From the NCBI GenBank assembly GCA_021201335.1, contig JAJQFD010000019.1, forward strand, positions 1 through 64,000: a stretch of 64,000 bases of DNA. Direction: 5' to 3'. Numbering within the stretch: the stretch's first letter is position 1; each line of letters opens with the position of its first letter. Below, piece after piece: positions 36,360-45,179 of the stretch. The stretch is from Bacteroides sp. (lineage in GTDB: Bacteria; Bacteroidota; Bacteroidia; Bacteroidales; Bacteroidaceae). Made by a program: the position numbers and the translations under genes. The notes beneath the pieces are model-generated. The model saw only the letters and a list, made by a program, of their open reading frames with translations. It searched no databases and was not told the origin of the DNA.

Positions 36360-37898
36360 ATGAAAAACTTTGGAAGAATTTTCATATTATGCTGTAGCTT
36401 ATTGTTAGTACTTTCCGGTTGCTCAAGTGAGTCACCTGTAGATCCACCACCCCCTGTTATTCTGGAGAAAGGTTATCTCTCTTTCGATTTGAGTGTGGGT
36501 AAGGCACTTACTACAAGGACTTTTGATGGTACAACTGATGGTACAGTTGGCGAAAGGTATGTGCAAAGTGTAAGAATAGTACTGTATGATGGCGAAACTG
36601 ATAATTCAAAAGTTATACATGCTTTTAATTACAACATAAAAAGCACAGACAGCGGAACCGATGTATGGGAAGGTTCGGATTTAGCTCCCACAACGGATAA
36701 AACAAATTCGGGGCATTTTATTACTTATGCCAGGGAAGTCTCAGATATGGATTACAAGATGCTTGCGATAATAAATCCGACAACGGCAATGAAAACAGCT
36801 ACTGCTGTCGGAAAAGCACTGAACGATTTCAGGCAGGCACAAAAAATAGAAGGAGATTCTAAAACATCCGATATCGGTAATATGGCATTGGATAAAAACT
36901 TTGTAATGACTAATAGCCAAGGTTTGGTAAATATTACGTCCAGCCAAAATCTTCATAATACGCAGGATGCTGCTCATGCTGCTCCTATTTCAGTAAGCGT
37001 TGAGAGAGTAGTAGCTAAAGTCACTCTCAAAGTTCCTACTATCGATAATAGTATACCTGTTAAGAATGTGGGAGCACAAGCTGCTAATCTGACATGGGGA
37101 TTGGATATTACTAATAAGTGGACTTTCTGGATGCGTAGGGGAACAGAAGCAAGTACGGCAGGCAGAGAGTATTGGTATGCTGTGGATCCTAATTATTATA
37201 AAACAAGTAGTTTGGATGAGGCAAATATCAAAGAAGAATTTTTTTATTATTCAAGTCAGAATATTGCTCCATCAACTTTGCCTAATATATTAGATGGTTC
37301 TGAATATTGTCTGGAAAATACCATGGAACTAGCTGAACAAACAGTTTCAAAAGTTGCAACCCGTGTTTTAATTCGTTGTACTTATAAGCCTCAGGATGTA
37401 AATACGTTGGGGGATGGATATTATGTTATTTTAGATGATACAAACCCGAATGCGCCCGCCGAAACATATACGCTGGATAATATGAGGTCCCTGGTAGAAC
37501 AGGCCAAACATGAAGAGACAATAGGACAGATAAGTCGGGTTAGCCAACTTGTTTTAAATGCTATAAATCAAGGATATGATCTTTCAACCGGAGGTGTTCC
37601 CACCTATAAGGGTAATGCAGTAACTGCTTCTTTTGAAACAAATAATATCAGATATTATCACAATGGCGTTAATTATTATGCAATTAAGATTCTTCATTTT
37701 GGAGAGGATGACAATAATATAACATTTGGTCATTACGGAGTATTAAGAAATACGCACTATACGGTAATACTTCAAAGTATTCAAGGTTCTGGAGCAGTAA
37801 ATCTGGAAAGTGCTGAGATCTCTACACGTTCTGCTATAGTTGGTCGGGAGAATTCAATCTATGATAATATAGTGGCAACTGTTGTTCAAACACAGTGA
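36360..37898 (+). CDS. Mfa1/FimA-type fimbrillin (pilin 4), unusual C-terminus
   Basis: A 512-residue lipoprotein (lipobox LSGC). Processing site in LTTRTFDG. Family marks: VRIVLYDGETD, FVMTNSQGL, VSVERVVAKVTLKV, LDITNKWTFWMRRG, FGHYGVLRNTHYTVILQSI. Unlike the other pilins, its end lacks the I-x-I-x-PW strand and reads EISTRSAIVGRENSIYDNIV. If the I-x-PW strand is the donor that fills the next subunit's groove, this protein cannot donate in the usual way and may be a minor or tip component; this is inference. The start MKNFGRIF at 36360 gives a proper signal peptide; an upstream ATG at 36318 adds 14 polar residues. It precedes the gene with the C9 switch by 42 bases. Confidence 0.82.
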   Translation: MKNFGRIFILCCSLLLVLSGCSSESPVDPPPPVILEKGYLSFDLSVGKALTTRTFDGTTDGTVGERYVQSVRIVLYDGETDNSKVIHAFNYNIKSTDSGTDVWEGSDLAPTTDKTNSGHFITYAREVSDMDYKMLAIINPTTAMKTATAVGKALNDFRQAQKIEGDSKTSDIGNMALDKNFVMTNSQGLVNITSSQNLHNTQDAAHAAPISVSVERVVAKVTLKVPTIDNSIPVKNVGAQAANLTWGLDITNKWTFWMRRGTEASTAGREYWYAVDPNYYKTSSLDEANIKEEFFYYSSQNIAPSTLPNILDGSEYCLENTMELAEQTVSKVATRVLIRCTYKPQDVNTLGDGYYVILDDTNPNAPAETYTLDNMRSLVEQAKHEETIGQISRVSQLVLNAINQGYDLSTGGVPTYKGNAVTASFETNNIRYYHNGVNYYAIKILHFGEDDNNITFGHYGVLRNTHYTVILQSIQGSGAVNLESAEISTRSAIVGRENSIYDNIVATVVQTQ

Positions 37899-37939
37899 GA
37901 AAGATCGTATCTATTTTAGGAATAAAAAAAATGCAATAA

Positions 37940-40158
37940 ATGAAACTTAAACGTTTACTACATATCCTTGGAATAACCTGTATGATAGGAGCATTGCATG
38001 TTTCCTGTATGGAAGAAGTCGGAAAGGATGATATTCCGCTTCCTGACGGAGAAGGTTATGTTTCAATGGGACTTAATATCGGTGATGTTTCCGCTTTATC
38101 ACGTGCCGGAGAAGAAACAGGTACTGCAAATGAATTAAAAATATATAACTTACGTATTGTGCTATATGATGGAAATGACAATAGTGCAAGCACATGTAAA
38201 GTTGAATATGTATTTGATTTGGATATCAAATCTCCATCTTCGTGGTCTAGTGTGAATGATATTCAAGGCTGGCTTGAAGGGAATGATTTGGATGATGAGG
38301 TGCAGCTTAGTAATTATAAATTTACTCTTTCACCTAAAAGAGTTTCTGAAAGACCCTATAAAATGTTGGTACTTGTTAATGGAGCTGGCATAAGTGTTGC
38401 CGAGAGTGGCAAGTCTATTTATGACATTACTCAGAAGGGTTGTTTTCTTTATCAGTTAAATGAGGCGATTACTGCTACTGTGAATCCTCTAACAGGGGTT
38501 GTTGCAGGGGGTAGTGGGATTTTTATGTCCAACCATCAGGGATTAGTGAGTATTGAAAAATCGCAACTAACTAAAACAATGAATGATGCAAGACAGCGTC
38601 CAATATTGGCCAATGTTGATCGGTTAGTTGCTAAAGTAACTGTTAAGCATGCCTCCAACTTTACCTTTCCTCAAGGGGTTGTTTCCGGTTCACAGACTTG
38701 GGGGTTAGCGATTACCAATAAGAAAACCTTTTGGATGCGTAAAGGTACAACTGGTGAAGCTAATCAAAGTAGTATGGCAAATTTGTATGCTATAGATCCT
38801 AACTACGATAAACCTTCTATAGCCAATATGACAGAAAACTTCAATAACTTAATTTTTAAGGGAAGTAATGGTTCTGTTCAGTTCGCTCCTTCAGCTGTTA
38901 GTAATAGCTTTAATGAGTATGAATATGCTTTAGAAAACACAACAGCTGCAGTGACAGCAAATGAAAATAAGCTATACATGCCTCAGACAACACATGTAGT
39001 TGTTGGGTATAAATATGTTCCGGATGGTTATAGTCAAGGAGAAAGCTATTTTATATTTAACAATAAAATCGTATCGGTAGCAAATATGAGTGGTTATGTT
39101 AATACCCCTTCTTCTATTCCTGCTTCCTTACAAGGTTTAGATGTAGCTATTAAAAATACGAGTAAGGCCGAATACCCGCTGGATGGAACCAGTACAACTT
39201 ATTTCGATACTAATGGAATCCGTTTCTGTCCGGGTGGACAAATTTATTATACTTTCCCTATCCGGCATTTTAACCAACAAGAAGGAAACTTGGGCTATTA
39301 TGGAGTGGTTAGAAACAATATTTATGAAATTACGATTAATAGTCTTACCCCCCCCCAGAGGACGAGAATCCTTATCTCTCAGCAGATATAAATATTCTTC
39401 CATGGGCAAATCGCACGCAGACTACCCGGATTGGAATATCTGTATTAGAAAGAAAATGGAGAGAGGTAAAAGTTTACCATACTTATCATAACGATTTCAG
39501 TAATATATTCCGTGTATGGAGCCAGGCTAAAACTGGGGTTGCTCAGGAATATCAGACAGTATTGGCAGTAGCAGGTTATTCAATCTCAAGTGCAGATTTT
39601 AATCTACAGGGTGAATTTAATAGTGTAAGTAATGTAACGGATATTTATGGTTCTGTATATTTCTCCTATTCTCGCCCGGTTATTCAAATGGTAGTTTCTG
39701 AAGACAGTGAAAATATCTTTGAGCTACGCTATACTAATTTTTATGGATATACATTGATAGAAGCAAAACAAGATATCTGTTTTATTAAATCTGACGGTAC
39801 AATTTTAAGAGTTCGGGGTACGGAAGATAAAACCATATTTACTGAAAACCCACGAAAATATACTTTGTCCTTTGTAACACCCATAAATAATCCGGACTAT
39901 GGATGTATTTTCGTAAAGAACCTTACAGAAATGTTTAATATAGTTATTACGGATGCTTCCGGAATAGAGTATGCAGTTACCCTAGCAAATGGTTGTGCCC
40001 GATATTATAATGTAAGCGAAACTCCCCTGGGAAGTACTAGTGTTTCTTACAACGGTTATTCACAAATTGCTATGGCAGATCCTGTATATGTACGTGCTGC
40101 TAGTGGTTGGGTAACTGATGGGAGTAGAGGTGTTGCAGTGATTTGTGTTCCCAAATAA
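37940..40158 (+). pseudogene. Large fimbrillin-adhesin (pilin 5) interrupted at a C9 run (possibly phase-variable)
   Basis: The pilin part begins with a lipoprotein signal (LHVSC), processing site LSRAGEE, and carries LRIVLYDGND, IFMSNHQGL, NVDRLVAKVTVKH, AITNKKTFWMRKG, LGYYGVVRNNIYEITINSL. At 39348-39356 a run of nine C diverts the frame and it stops at 39391, giving 483 residues that end just before the last strand. With ten (or seven) C the frame runs on through ADINILPWANRTQ and a further 245 or so residues to 40158, for 739 (or 738) residues in all. The extension is beta-rich and ends RGVAVICVPK. So tract length decides whether the donor-type INILPW strand and the extension are made. Sequencing error is the alternative. 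Confidence 0.87.
39348..39356 (+). repeat. C9 homopolymer within the large fimbrillin-adhesin gene
   Basis: Nine consecutive C directly before the codons for the last beta-strand of the pilin domain. One extra C, or two fewer, restores the frame to 40158. The count is the same as in the AraC-type gene. Confidence 0.95.
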
Positions 40159-40205
40159 CAATTTTCTTGACCAATATTTACTAATCTAATTGAAATTAAA
40201 CGAAG

Positions 40206-42041
40206 ATGACAAAACTGAAATTATTTGGATTGATGACTTTGGCACTTATGATCAGTGCCTGTCAGTCTGAGTTAGACAATGACCTGGCCCAGGAATTGGG
40301 TGCGGATGGTGGTGCAACTGTATCGTTTGGTGATGCAGAAACTCGTGCAGGAGGTAGTACATTCTCAATTGAACCTGGCAGCAAAGCAGGGGTATATGTG
40401 GCAGCAAATGGTAATATGGTAGGACCAACAGCGTATACACTTAATAATACCTTATCTGGTTTTATAGAGCCACTGCCAATTCTGGATTATTCCAGTGAGC
40501 ATCAGGCATTCGCGTATTGGCCTTATAACGTTAATACTTCTATAGATCCTTCTACCATTACTGTACAGCCTGTACCAGCTATTCAGGATCAAACACCTTT
40601 AACTGTAGGAACAACCAATTATGAATTCTTTGTAGCTGGGGCAACTTACTATGCTTATGGTGTGAATGCTAATTTTACTTTTGCAAATACTTACTCTTAC
40701 TTGGAGTTTCGCTTAAGTGGAAATGTAAACGGACTTGCAGTTAAAACAATCGAAGTAAAAGCACCTGATGGTAAAATCATCAATTTCACTTCAGGGTTGG
40801 TTGACGCTACTTTAAGATCTGTGGATAATGGCTTTGCTGTACCTTATGCAGTACAGGGAGGTACTTCAAAAACTGTACTAAATATTTCAGACGGAGGTTT
40901 AAGCATTCCTAATTCTACTCAGGATTATGCATCTGCTTATATGACAATCTTGCCTGTAAATTGTTTGGGTGAAAAGTTGAATATCACTGTTACTACAGTT
41001 GATGATCAGACTTTCACATTTACAGAAGATGCAATTAATTATACCAGAGCTCAAACTTTCCCTATAACTCTTCATTTAGAAGCTAAAAAGGCACCGGTTA
41101 TTAAAAATATCCGTGTATTGAGTGTATGTGAAGTAGGTTGTTTGGGAACTAAAGATAATACAAAGCCATGGAATTGCTACTATGGTGCATTGAACAACCA
41201 CGCAAAAGAAATCCGCAAACTATTGCATGATTACTTTGGAAAAAATAAATTGGTTGAGACAGGTGTTATTTCTTTCGAAAAAATCGATATCAAATGTCAT
41301 TTGAATAAGGTAACTGATGCTTATTTGGATCAGTTTGATATTATCTACCTGAATAACAATGCTCGTCCAAGTATTCAGACTTCAAAACGTATTATGAACT
41401 GGTTAAGCCGTTCAGAACACCGTGTATTAATGCTTGCTTACGACTGGAAAACAGCTTGTCTAACTCCGTATATGAAAGAATCGTTGACTCTTTGCAAAAC
41501 TGCTACCAACTATCTCATTTTTAGAGATCATATTCAGGGAGTTGAACCACATTGGTATAACGGAAGCACTAATTATGCTATTGGAAACTACGGAAAATTG
41601 AGATCAGGAATTATGGTTCCATTTGAATTGAATTCAAAAACCAGCTATTTCTGGAAAGACGGTCCTTTCAAAACTAATTTGAACGAAGGCTCAGATCAAC
41701 GTTACTGGATCGAAGATATTTACTGGGGATGTGCTAATGTAACTGATCCTAATGTAATTCCGTTGATTTCTTACAGAGATGCAAAAGATGATTGTGTTCT
41801 TACTAAAACACACAAATACGGACAAGGCGACAACGGTATGTTATTAGGCGTTGATCTAACAAAACGTATTGTATACATTGGTGACTCTGAAATATTCTCT
41901 ACTGTATGTGTGCCTTCTAAACTTAAACATGCCAGAATGGCTACTACCACAGGTTGCAAGCCATCTGACTTAAATAATTTCTCAAAAATCATGGGTAACT
42001 TATGGTCTTGGATGATCCAGGAAGTTATCCAGAAACCTTGA
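40206..42041 (+). CDS. Fimbrillin-like lipoprotein with cysteine-rich C-terminal domain (tip candidate)
   Basis: A 611-residue lipoprotein (LMISACQSE). Residues about 45-300 look like a fimbrillin-family beta-domain, with a processing-like site ETRAGGS. Residues about 300-611 form a different domain: it begins IKNIRVLSVCEVGCLG, has an alpha/beta pattern (DQFDIIYLNN, MNWLSRSEHRVLMLAYDWK, KRIVYIGDSEIFS) resembling glutamine-amidotransferase-type folds, and holds ten cysteines, many for a Bacteroidetes surface protein. The cysteines may form disulfides. Being the last gene of the fimbrial operon and carrying an extra domain, it may be a tip adhesin or a surface enzyme; no catalytic triad was identified. 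A hairpin follows the stop. Confidence 0.7.
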   Translation: MTKLKLFGLMTLALMISACQSELDNDLAQELGADGGATVSFGDAETRAGGSTFSIEPGSKAGVYVAANGNMVGPTAYTLNNTLSGFIEPLPILDYSSEHQAFAYWPYNVNTSIDPSTITVQPVPAIQDQTPLTVGTTNYEFFVAGATYYAYGVNANFTFANTYSYLEFRLSGNVNGLAVKTIEVKAPDGKIINFTSGLVDATLRSVDNGFAVPYAVQGGTSKTVLNISDGGLSIPNSTQDYASAYMTILPVNCLGEKLNITVTTVDDQTFTFTEDAINYTRAQTFPITLHLEAKKAPVIKNIRVLSVCEVGCLGTKDNTKPWNCYYGALNNHAKEIRKLLHDYFGKNKLVETGVISFEKIDIKCHLNKVTDAYLDQFDIIYLNNNARPSIQTSKRIMNWLSRSEHRVLMLAYDWKTACLTPYMKESLTLCKTATNYLIFRDHIQGVEPHWYNGSTNYAIGNYGKLRSGIMVPFELNSKTSYFWKDGPFKTNLNEGSDQRYWIEDIYWGCANVTDPNVIPLISYRDAKDDCVLTKTHKYGQGDNGMLLGVDLTKRIVYIGDSEIFSTVCVPSKLKHARMATTTGCKPSDLNNFSKIMGNLWSWMIQEVIQKP

Positions 42042-42066
42042 TGTAATAATCAATTACGTTCCGCCC

Positions 42067-42115
42067 CCAGGTGAGCGCACCTGGATTTTAAATCCCGGCT
42101 GTGAAGCCCGGTTTT
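42067..42115 (+). terminator. Tandem hairpins ending the fimbrial operon
   Basis: CCAGGTG-AGCG-CACCTGG (42067-42084) is followed by ATTTTA, and a second hairpin (CCGGCT...AGCCCGG, 42095-42111) by TTTT. Both lie shortly after the last fimbrial stop. Confidence 0.6.
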
Positions 42116-42121
42116 CAAAAT

Positions 42122-42175
42122 AGGTTTTTGCTAGAGGGAGGTTGCGTTCTGCAGCCTCCCTTCAAAAAAAAACCT
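42122..42175. other. Long imperfect stem-loop
   Basis: AGGTTTTT and GGGAGGTTGC pair with GCAGCCTCCC and AAAAACCT around a short loop. A run of T follows on the minus strand, so it may be a leftward terminator. Confidence 0.45.
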
Positions 42176-42573
42176 GCATAAATAGGACTATCAGAAAATG
42201 TAGTTCGACAGAGTTAAGTCGAACATTTCAATAGGTTATTAGTTTTTTTTTAGGTAAAAAGTTTAAAAAATATATCAAATACATTAGACCCCTTCACTTT
42301 TACATATATAATAAAAAGAAGAAGATATAGTTAATAAAAAAGGGTATTACTAAAAACTAAATGTTTAAAAGGAATTCTTCTTCACAATGACAAGGCATGT
42401 TTTAGCGGAAATATGCCTTGTTTTTTGTAAATCCATAATTACTATCATATAACATATATTATTTAATAATTCAACGAAATGGATGACGAATCACCGAATT
42501 CAGGACGAGCCAGAGTGTGAACTTGTGTACAACTTACGTGGTAAAGAAAAGCGATAAAGTATCACGATTAATG

Positions 42574-42795
42574 TGCTTATATCCAGAATCTTATATAGAA
42601 GGTATGAGACTAGTGATACTTTTTTAAGATAATCCTTTTAAGAGAGCGTGGAAAGTATAGAGGAGATCATTCCGAAGAAGAAGTTCTTTTAAGTCTTGAA
42701 TGCGGTAGGATTTTCCCCAATTTCCGGTTCAATATGAGGTAAACAGAATAAGATTTATCATCATCTTCCGGTCGCATTTCCCCTAATTCTGAGAG
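42574..42795. repeat. Dispersed intergenic element with 22-bp period (copy B)
   Basis: About 220 bases that align with 57349-57569. Shared blocks include TATATAGAA, ATGAGACTAGTGATACTTTT, CTTTTAAGAGAG and the CGGT units. CGG units start at 42703, 42725 and 42769, which are 0, 22 and 66 bases from the first; the third position (42747) has decayed. It lies between the convergent ends of the fimbrial operon and rplS. The surrounding 42180-42870 holds no gene that I can recognise. Confidence 0.75.
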
Positions 42796-42874
42796 TACAC
42801 TTATCATGCGCCGGAAATGGTTATATTTTCCGAATGTTTATACTTGGACTTTAACCATTTTCATAAACAAAAAA

Positions 42875-42902
42875 AGCGAAAACCCCGGAAAGGACTTTCG
42901 CT
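42875..42902. terminator. Terminator of rplS (bidirectional)
   Basis: AGCGAAA and TTTCGCT arms form a stem with CCCC/GG pairs inside; on the minus strand it is followed by a run of seven T, and on the plus strand by TTTTA. Confidence 0.8.
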
Positions 42903-42930
42903 TTTATTTTGAATCAGAGTACCAATCTGT

Positions 42931-43281
42931 TTAGAATGTTCTCTTTTCTTTGATTCTAGCTTTCTTACCGGTAAGAGCACGCAGATAATACAATTTAGCG
43001 CGACGAACTTTACCCACTTTGTTCACCTCAATGCTATCAATAGCAGGAGATTCAATAGGGAAAATTCTTTCTACTCCAATTGTTCCTGACATTTTACGTA
43101 CTGTAAAACGTTTCTTTTCGCCATGACCGGAGATTTTAATAACAACACCACGGTACAACTGTACACGCTCTTTGTTACCTTCAACAATACGATATGCTAC
43201 TGTTACAGTGTCACCTGCCTTGAATGTAGGATGCTGCTTGCCGGTAGCAAATGCTTCTTCTGCAATTTTAATAAGATCCAT
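42931..43281 (-). CDS. rplS: 50S ribosomal protein L19
   Basis: A 116-residue ribosomal protein with typical L19 segments: [54 protein letters not shown] and [21 protein letters not shown]19 sits at the interface of the two ribosomal subunits. Length and motifs agree with bacterial L19 throughout. It is a single-gene unit with its own well-matched promoter at 43363-43394 and a terminator directly after the stop. It is usually linked with trmD and rpsP in other phyla, whereas here it stands alone between the fimbrial locus and a 5'-nucleotidase pair, reading away from the latter. Confidence 0.97.
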   Translation of the reverse strand: MDLIKIAEEAFATGKQHPTFKAGDTVTVAYRIVEGNKERVQLYRGVVIKISGHGEKKRFTVRKMSGTIGVERIFPIESPAIDSIEVNKVGKVRRAKLYYLRALTGKKARIKEKRTF

Positions 43282-43362
43282 TTTCTTTTCTTTTAATTGT
43301 TATCGTTACAACGCAACATATCAAGCAACTCTTTCTTTGACAGCGATTGCGCGAAAGCGGTG

Positions 43363-43394
43363 CAAAGGAACACATTTTTTAGCAGATAACCAAA
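43363..43394 (-). promoter_or_regulatory. Promoter of rplS
   Basis: On the minus strand TTTG, 20 bases, then TTCCTTTG, which differs from TAnnTTTG at one position. It gives a leader of about 75 bases. Confidence 0.6.
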
Positions 43395-43475
43395 CAATTA
43401 ATCTGAAAAAATCAGCTGAAAATCAGCTGAAAGAGTCGACTTCAGATAAAAAATATATATTTATTAGCACTCCGC

Positions 43476-43508
43476 TTTGGGCTAATAAAACAGAAAACTA
43501 TATCTTTG
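43476..43508 (+). promoter_or_regulatory. Promoter of the 5'-nucleotidase genes
   Basis: TTTG (43476-43479), 21 bases, then TATCTTTG (43501-43508): a full match to the Bacteroidetes consensus, 24 bases before the ATG at 43533. It diverges from the rplS promoter. Confidence 0.75.
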
Positions 43509-43532
43509 TAAGAAGTAATAAACAACGCAGTA

Positions 43533-44300
43533 ATGAAAAAAGGATATTACCTGATTCATATTCTGGTTCTGGCAACCGCCATCTCTTTCTCATCATGTTG
43601 TACACAGCACCATTATGTAGCGATAAAGAGTAAATTAATCCCAGTGGATGGCCAGTGGGATCAGCCCTCAGATGGCATCCCTGAAAAAATCGTAGAGGAA
43701 TATAAAATTACCATAGACAGCATCATGAGCCCGGTAGTGGGTAAAAGCAGTATGGATCTGGTTGTGAACCGTCCCGAAAGTCCGCTCTCGAACCTGATAG
43801 CTGATGTGTTGAGAAACTCAACCATCCCCTATACAGGACAGCCGGCTGATATGGCCTTGATAAACATCGGAGGGTTGAGGACTACCTTAAATAAAGGTGA
43901 CATTACGTATGGTAATATTTATGAGATTTTACCCTTTGAGAATGCTTTATGTATTCTTTATCTAAAAGGGAATGACTTGAAAGAATTAATGGAAAATATA
44001 GTCAGTGTAGGAGGTGAAGGTGTCAGTAATGTGAAACTGATAGCCGATAAGGATAAAAATATTCTTACTGCACTGATTGGAGGCAAACCTATTGAGGAAG
44101 AACAAACCTACGCAGTGGCTACGCTGGATTATCTGGCAGAAGGGAATGATAAAATGTCTGCTCTCCTTAAGGCAGAAAAGAAAATCTGCCATCCAGAAGC
44201 AACGATTCGTAGTATCTTCCTGAACTATGTGAGCGATCTGGCTCGTGATGGTAAAGAAGTTTCTTCCACTGTAGACGGAAGAATTGAACTCAACCAATAA
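43533..44300 (+). CDS. 5'-nucleotidase C-terminal domain lipoprotein
   Basis: A 255-residue lipoprotein (AISFSSCCTQ) that corresponds to the C-terminal, nucleotide-binding domain of UshA-type 5'-nucleotidases: ESPLSNLIADVLRN, ADMALINIGGLRTTLNKG, ITYGNIYEILPFENALCILY and TYAVATLDYLAEGND. It lacks the metallophosphatase domain, which is encoded by the next gene. The split with the C-terminal half placed first is found in Bacteroidetes. Together they would hydrolyse extracellular or periplasmic nucleotides. Eight bases separate the two genes. It has its own well-matched promoter. Confidence 0.9.
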   Translation: MKKGYYLIHILVLATAISFSSCCTQHHYVAIKSKLIPVDGQWDQPSDGIPEKIVEEYKITIDSIMSPVVGKSSMDLVVNRPESPLSNLIADVLRNSTIPYTGQPADMALINIGGLRTTLNKGDITYGNIYEILPFENALCILYLKGNDLKELMENIVSVGGEGVSNVKLIADKDKNILTALIGGKPIEEEQTYAVATLDYLAEGNDKMSALLKAEKKICHPEATIRSIFLNYVSDLARDGKEVSSTVDGRIELNQ

Positions 44301-44308
44301 CGGTAAAG

Positions 44309-45148
44309 ATGAAGTACAGATTTATTTTTATATTGCTGGCATTATTGATAGCTCTGGGTGGTTATGCCCAGAAGAAAGTAACCATATTACATTCGAACGA
44401 TGTACATAGCCGTATTGAACCCATCAATAAAGATGCAGCAGACACTCTTTCTGCCGGAAAAGGAGGCTTTATTAGGATCGTTAATTGTGCCCAGGAAATG
44501 CGGAAAAAGGATCCGGATTTGCTCTTGTTTGATTCTGGCGACTTCTCTCAGGGAACTCCTTTTTACAATCTGTTTAAGGGAGAAGTGGAAATAAAGTTAA
44601 TGAACGCCGCAGGCTATACAGCCGGAACAATCGGAAACCATGAGTTTGATTTTGGACTTGAAAATATGGCCCGACTTTTTCGGATGGCTGATTTTCCAAT
44701 CGTGTGTGCTAACTATGATTTTACAGGTACAGTACTGGAAGGATTAGTTAAACCCTATATTATAATTAAAAGAAAAGGAATAAAGATCGGAGTATTTGGA
44801 CTGGGAACCCGTTTAGAAGGAATGGTCCAGGCATCCAATTGTGAAGGAGTTACCTATCTTGAACCTTATGAAACAGCGAATAGGATAGCTAAATTGTTAA
44901 AAAAGAAGAAAAAATGTGATCTGGTTATCTGCTTATCCCACTTGGGATTCCAGTCGAGCGACAAGAATCCGGTGTCAGATACTATTCTGGCCGGAAAAAC
45001 CAGTAACATAGATATCATACTAGGTGGTCATTCTCATACCTTATTGCAAAAAGTTGAAGTCGTTAACAATCTGGAGGGCAAAAACGTTTATATTAATCAG
45101 GTAGGTAAAAGTGGAATTTACCTCGGAGAACTGGAAATTGAATTTTAA
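44309..45148 (+). CDS. 5'-nucleotidase metallophosphatase domain protein
   Basis: A 279-residue exported protein (signal ending near GGYAQKK) with the calcineurin-like domain of UshA: LHSNDVHSR (metal site), DSGDFSQGT, GTIGNHEFDFG (NHE motif), and LGGHSHTLL. All expected metal-binding residues are present, so it should be the catalytic half. The C-terminal substrate domain is encoded just upstream. It has no lipobox and probably lies in the periplasm, while its partner is a lipoprotein. It is followed after 31 bases by a serine-hydrolase-like gene. Confidence 0.92.
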   Translation: MKYRFIFILLALLIALGGYAQKKVTILHSNDVHSRIEPINKDAADTLSAGKGGFIRIVNCAQEMRKKDPDLLLFDSGDFSQGTPFYNLFKGEVEIKLMNAAGYTAGTIGNHEFDFGLENMARLFRMADFPIVCANYDFTGTVLEGLVKPYIIIKRKGIKIGVFGLGTRLEGMVQASNCEGVTYLEPYETANRIAKLLKKKKKCDLVICLSHLGFQSSDKNPVSDTILAGKTSNIDIILGGHSHTLLQKVEVVNNLEGKNVYINQVGKSGIYLGELEIEF

Positions 45149-45179
45149 TTACTTAAAAAACTTTTTAGAACCTCATTTT

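Noticed and set aside
27087..39356. Treating the C9 tracts as simple sequencing errors and merging the frames silently
   Set aside because: An error is possible, but two tracts of the same length in one fimbrial locus fit phase variation well, so both readings are reported.
42122..42175. Rho-independent terminator of the fimbrial operon
   Set aside because: On the plus strand the stem is followed by A, not T; the T-run is on the minus strand, so the nearer hairpins at 42067-42115 are better candidates.
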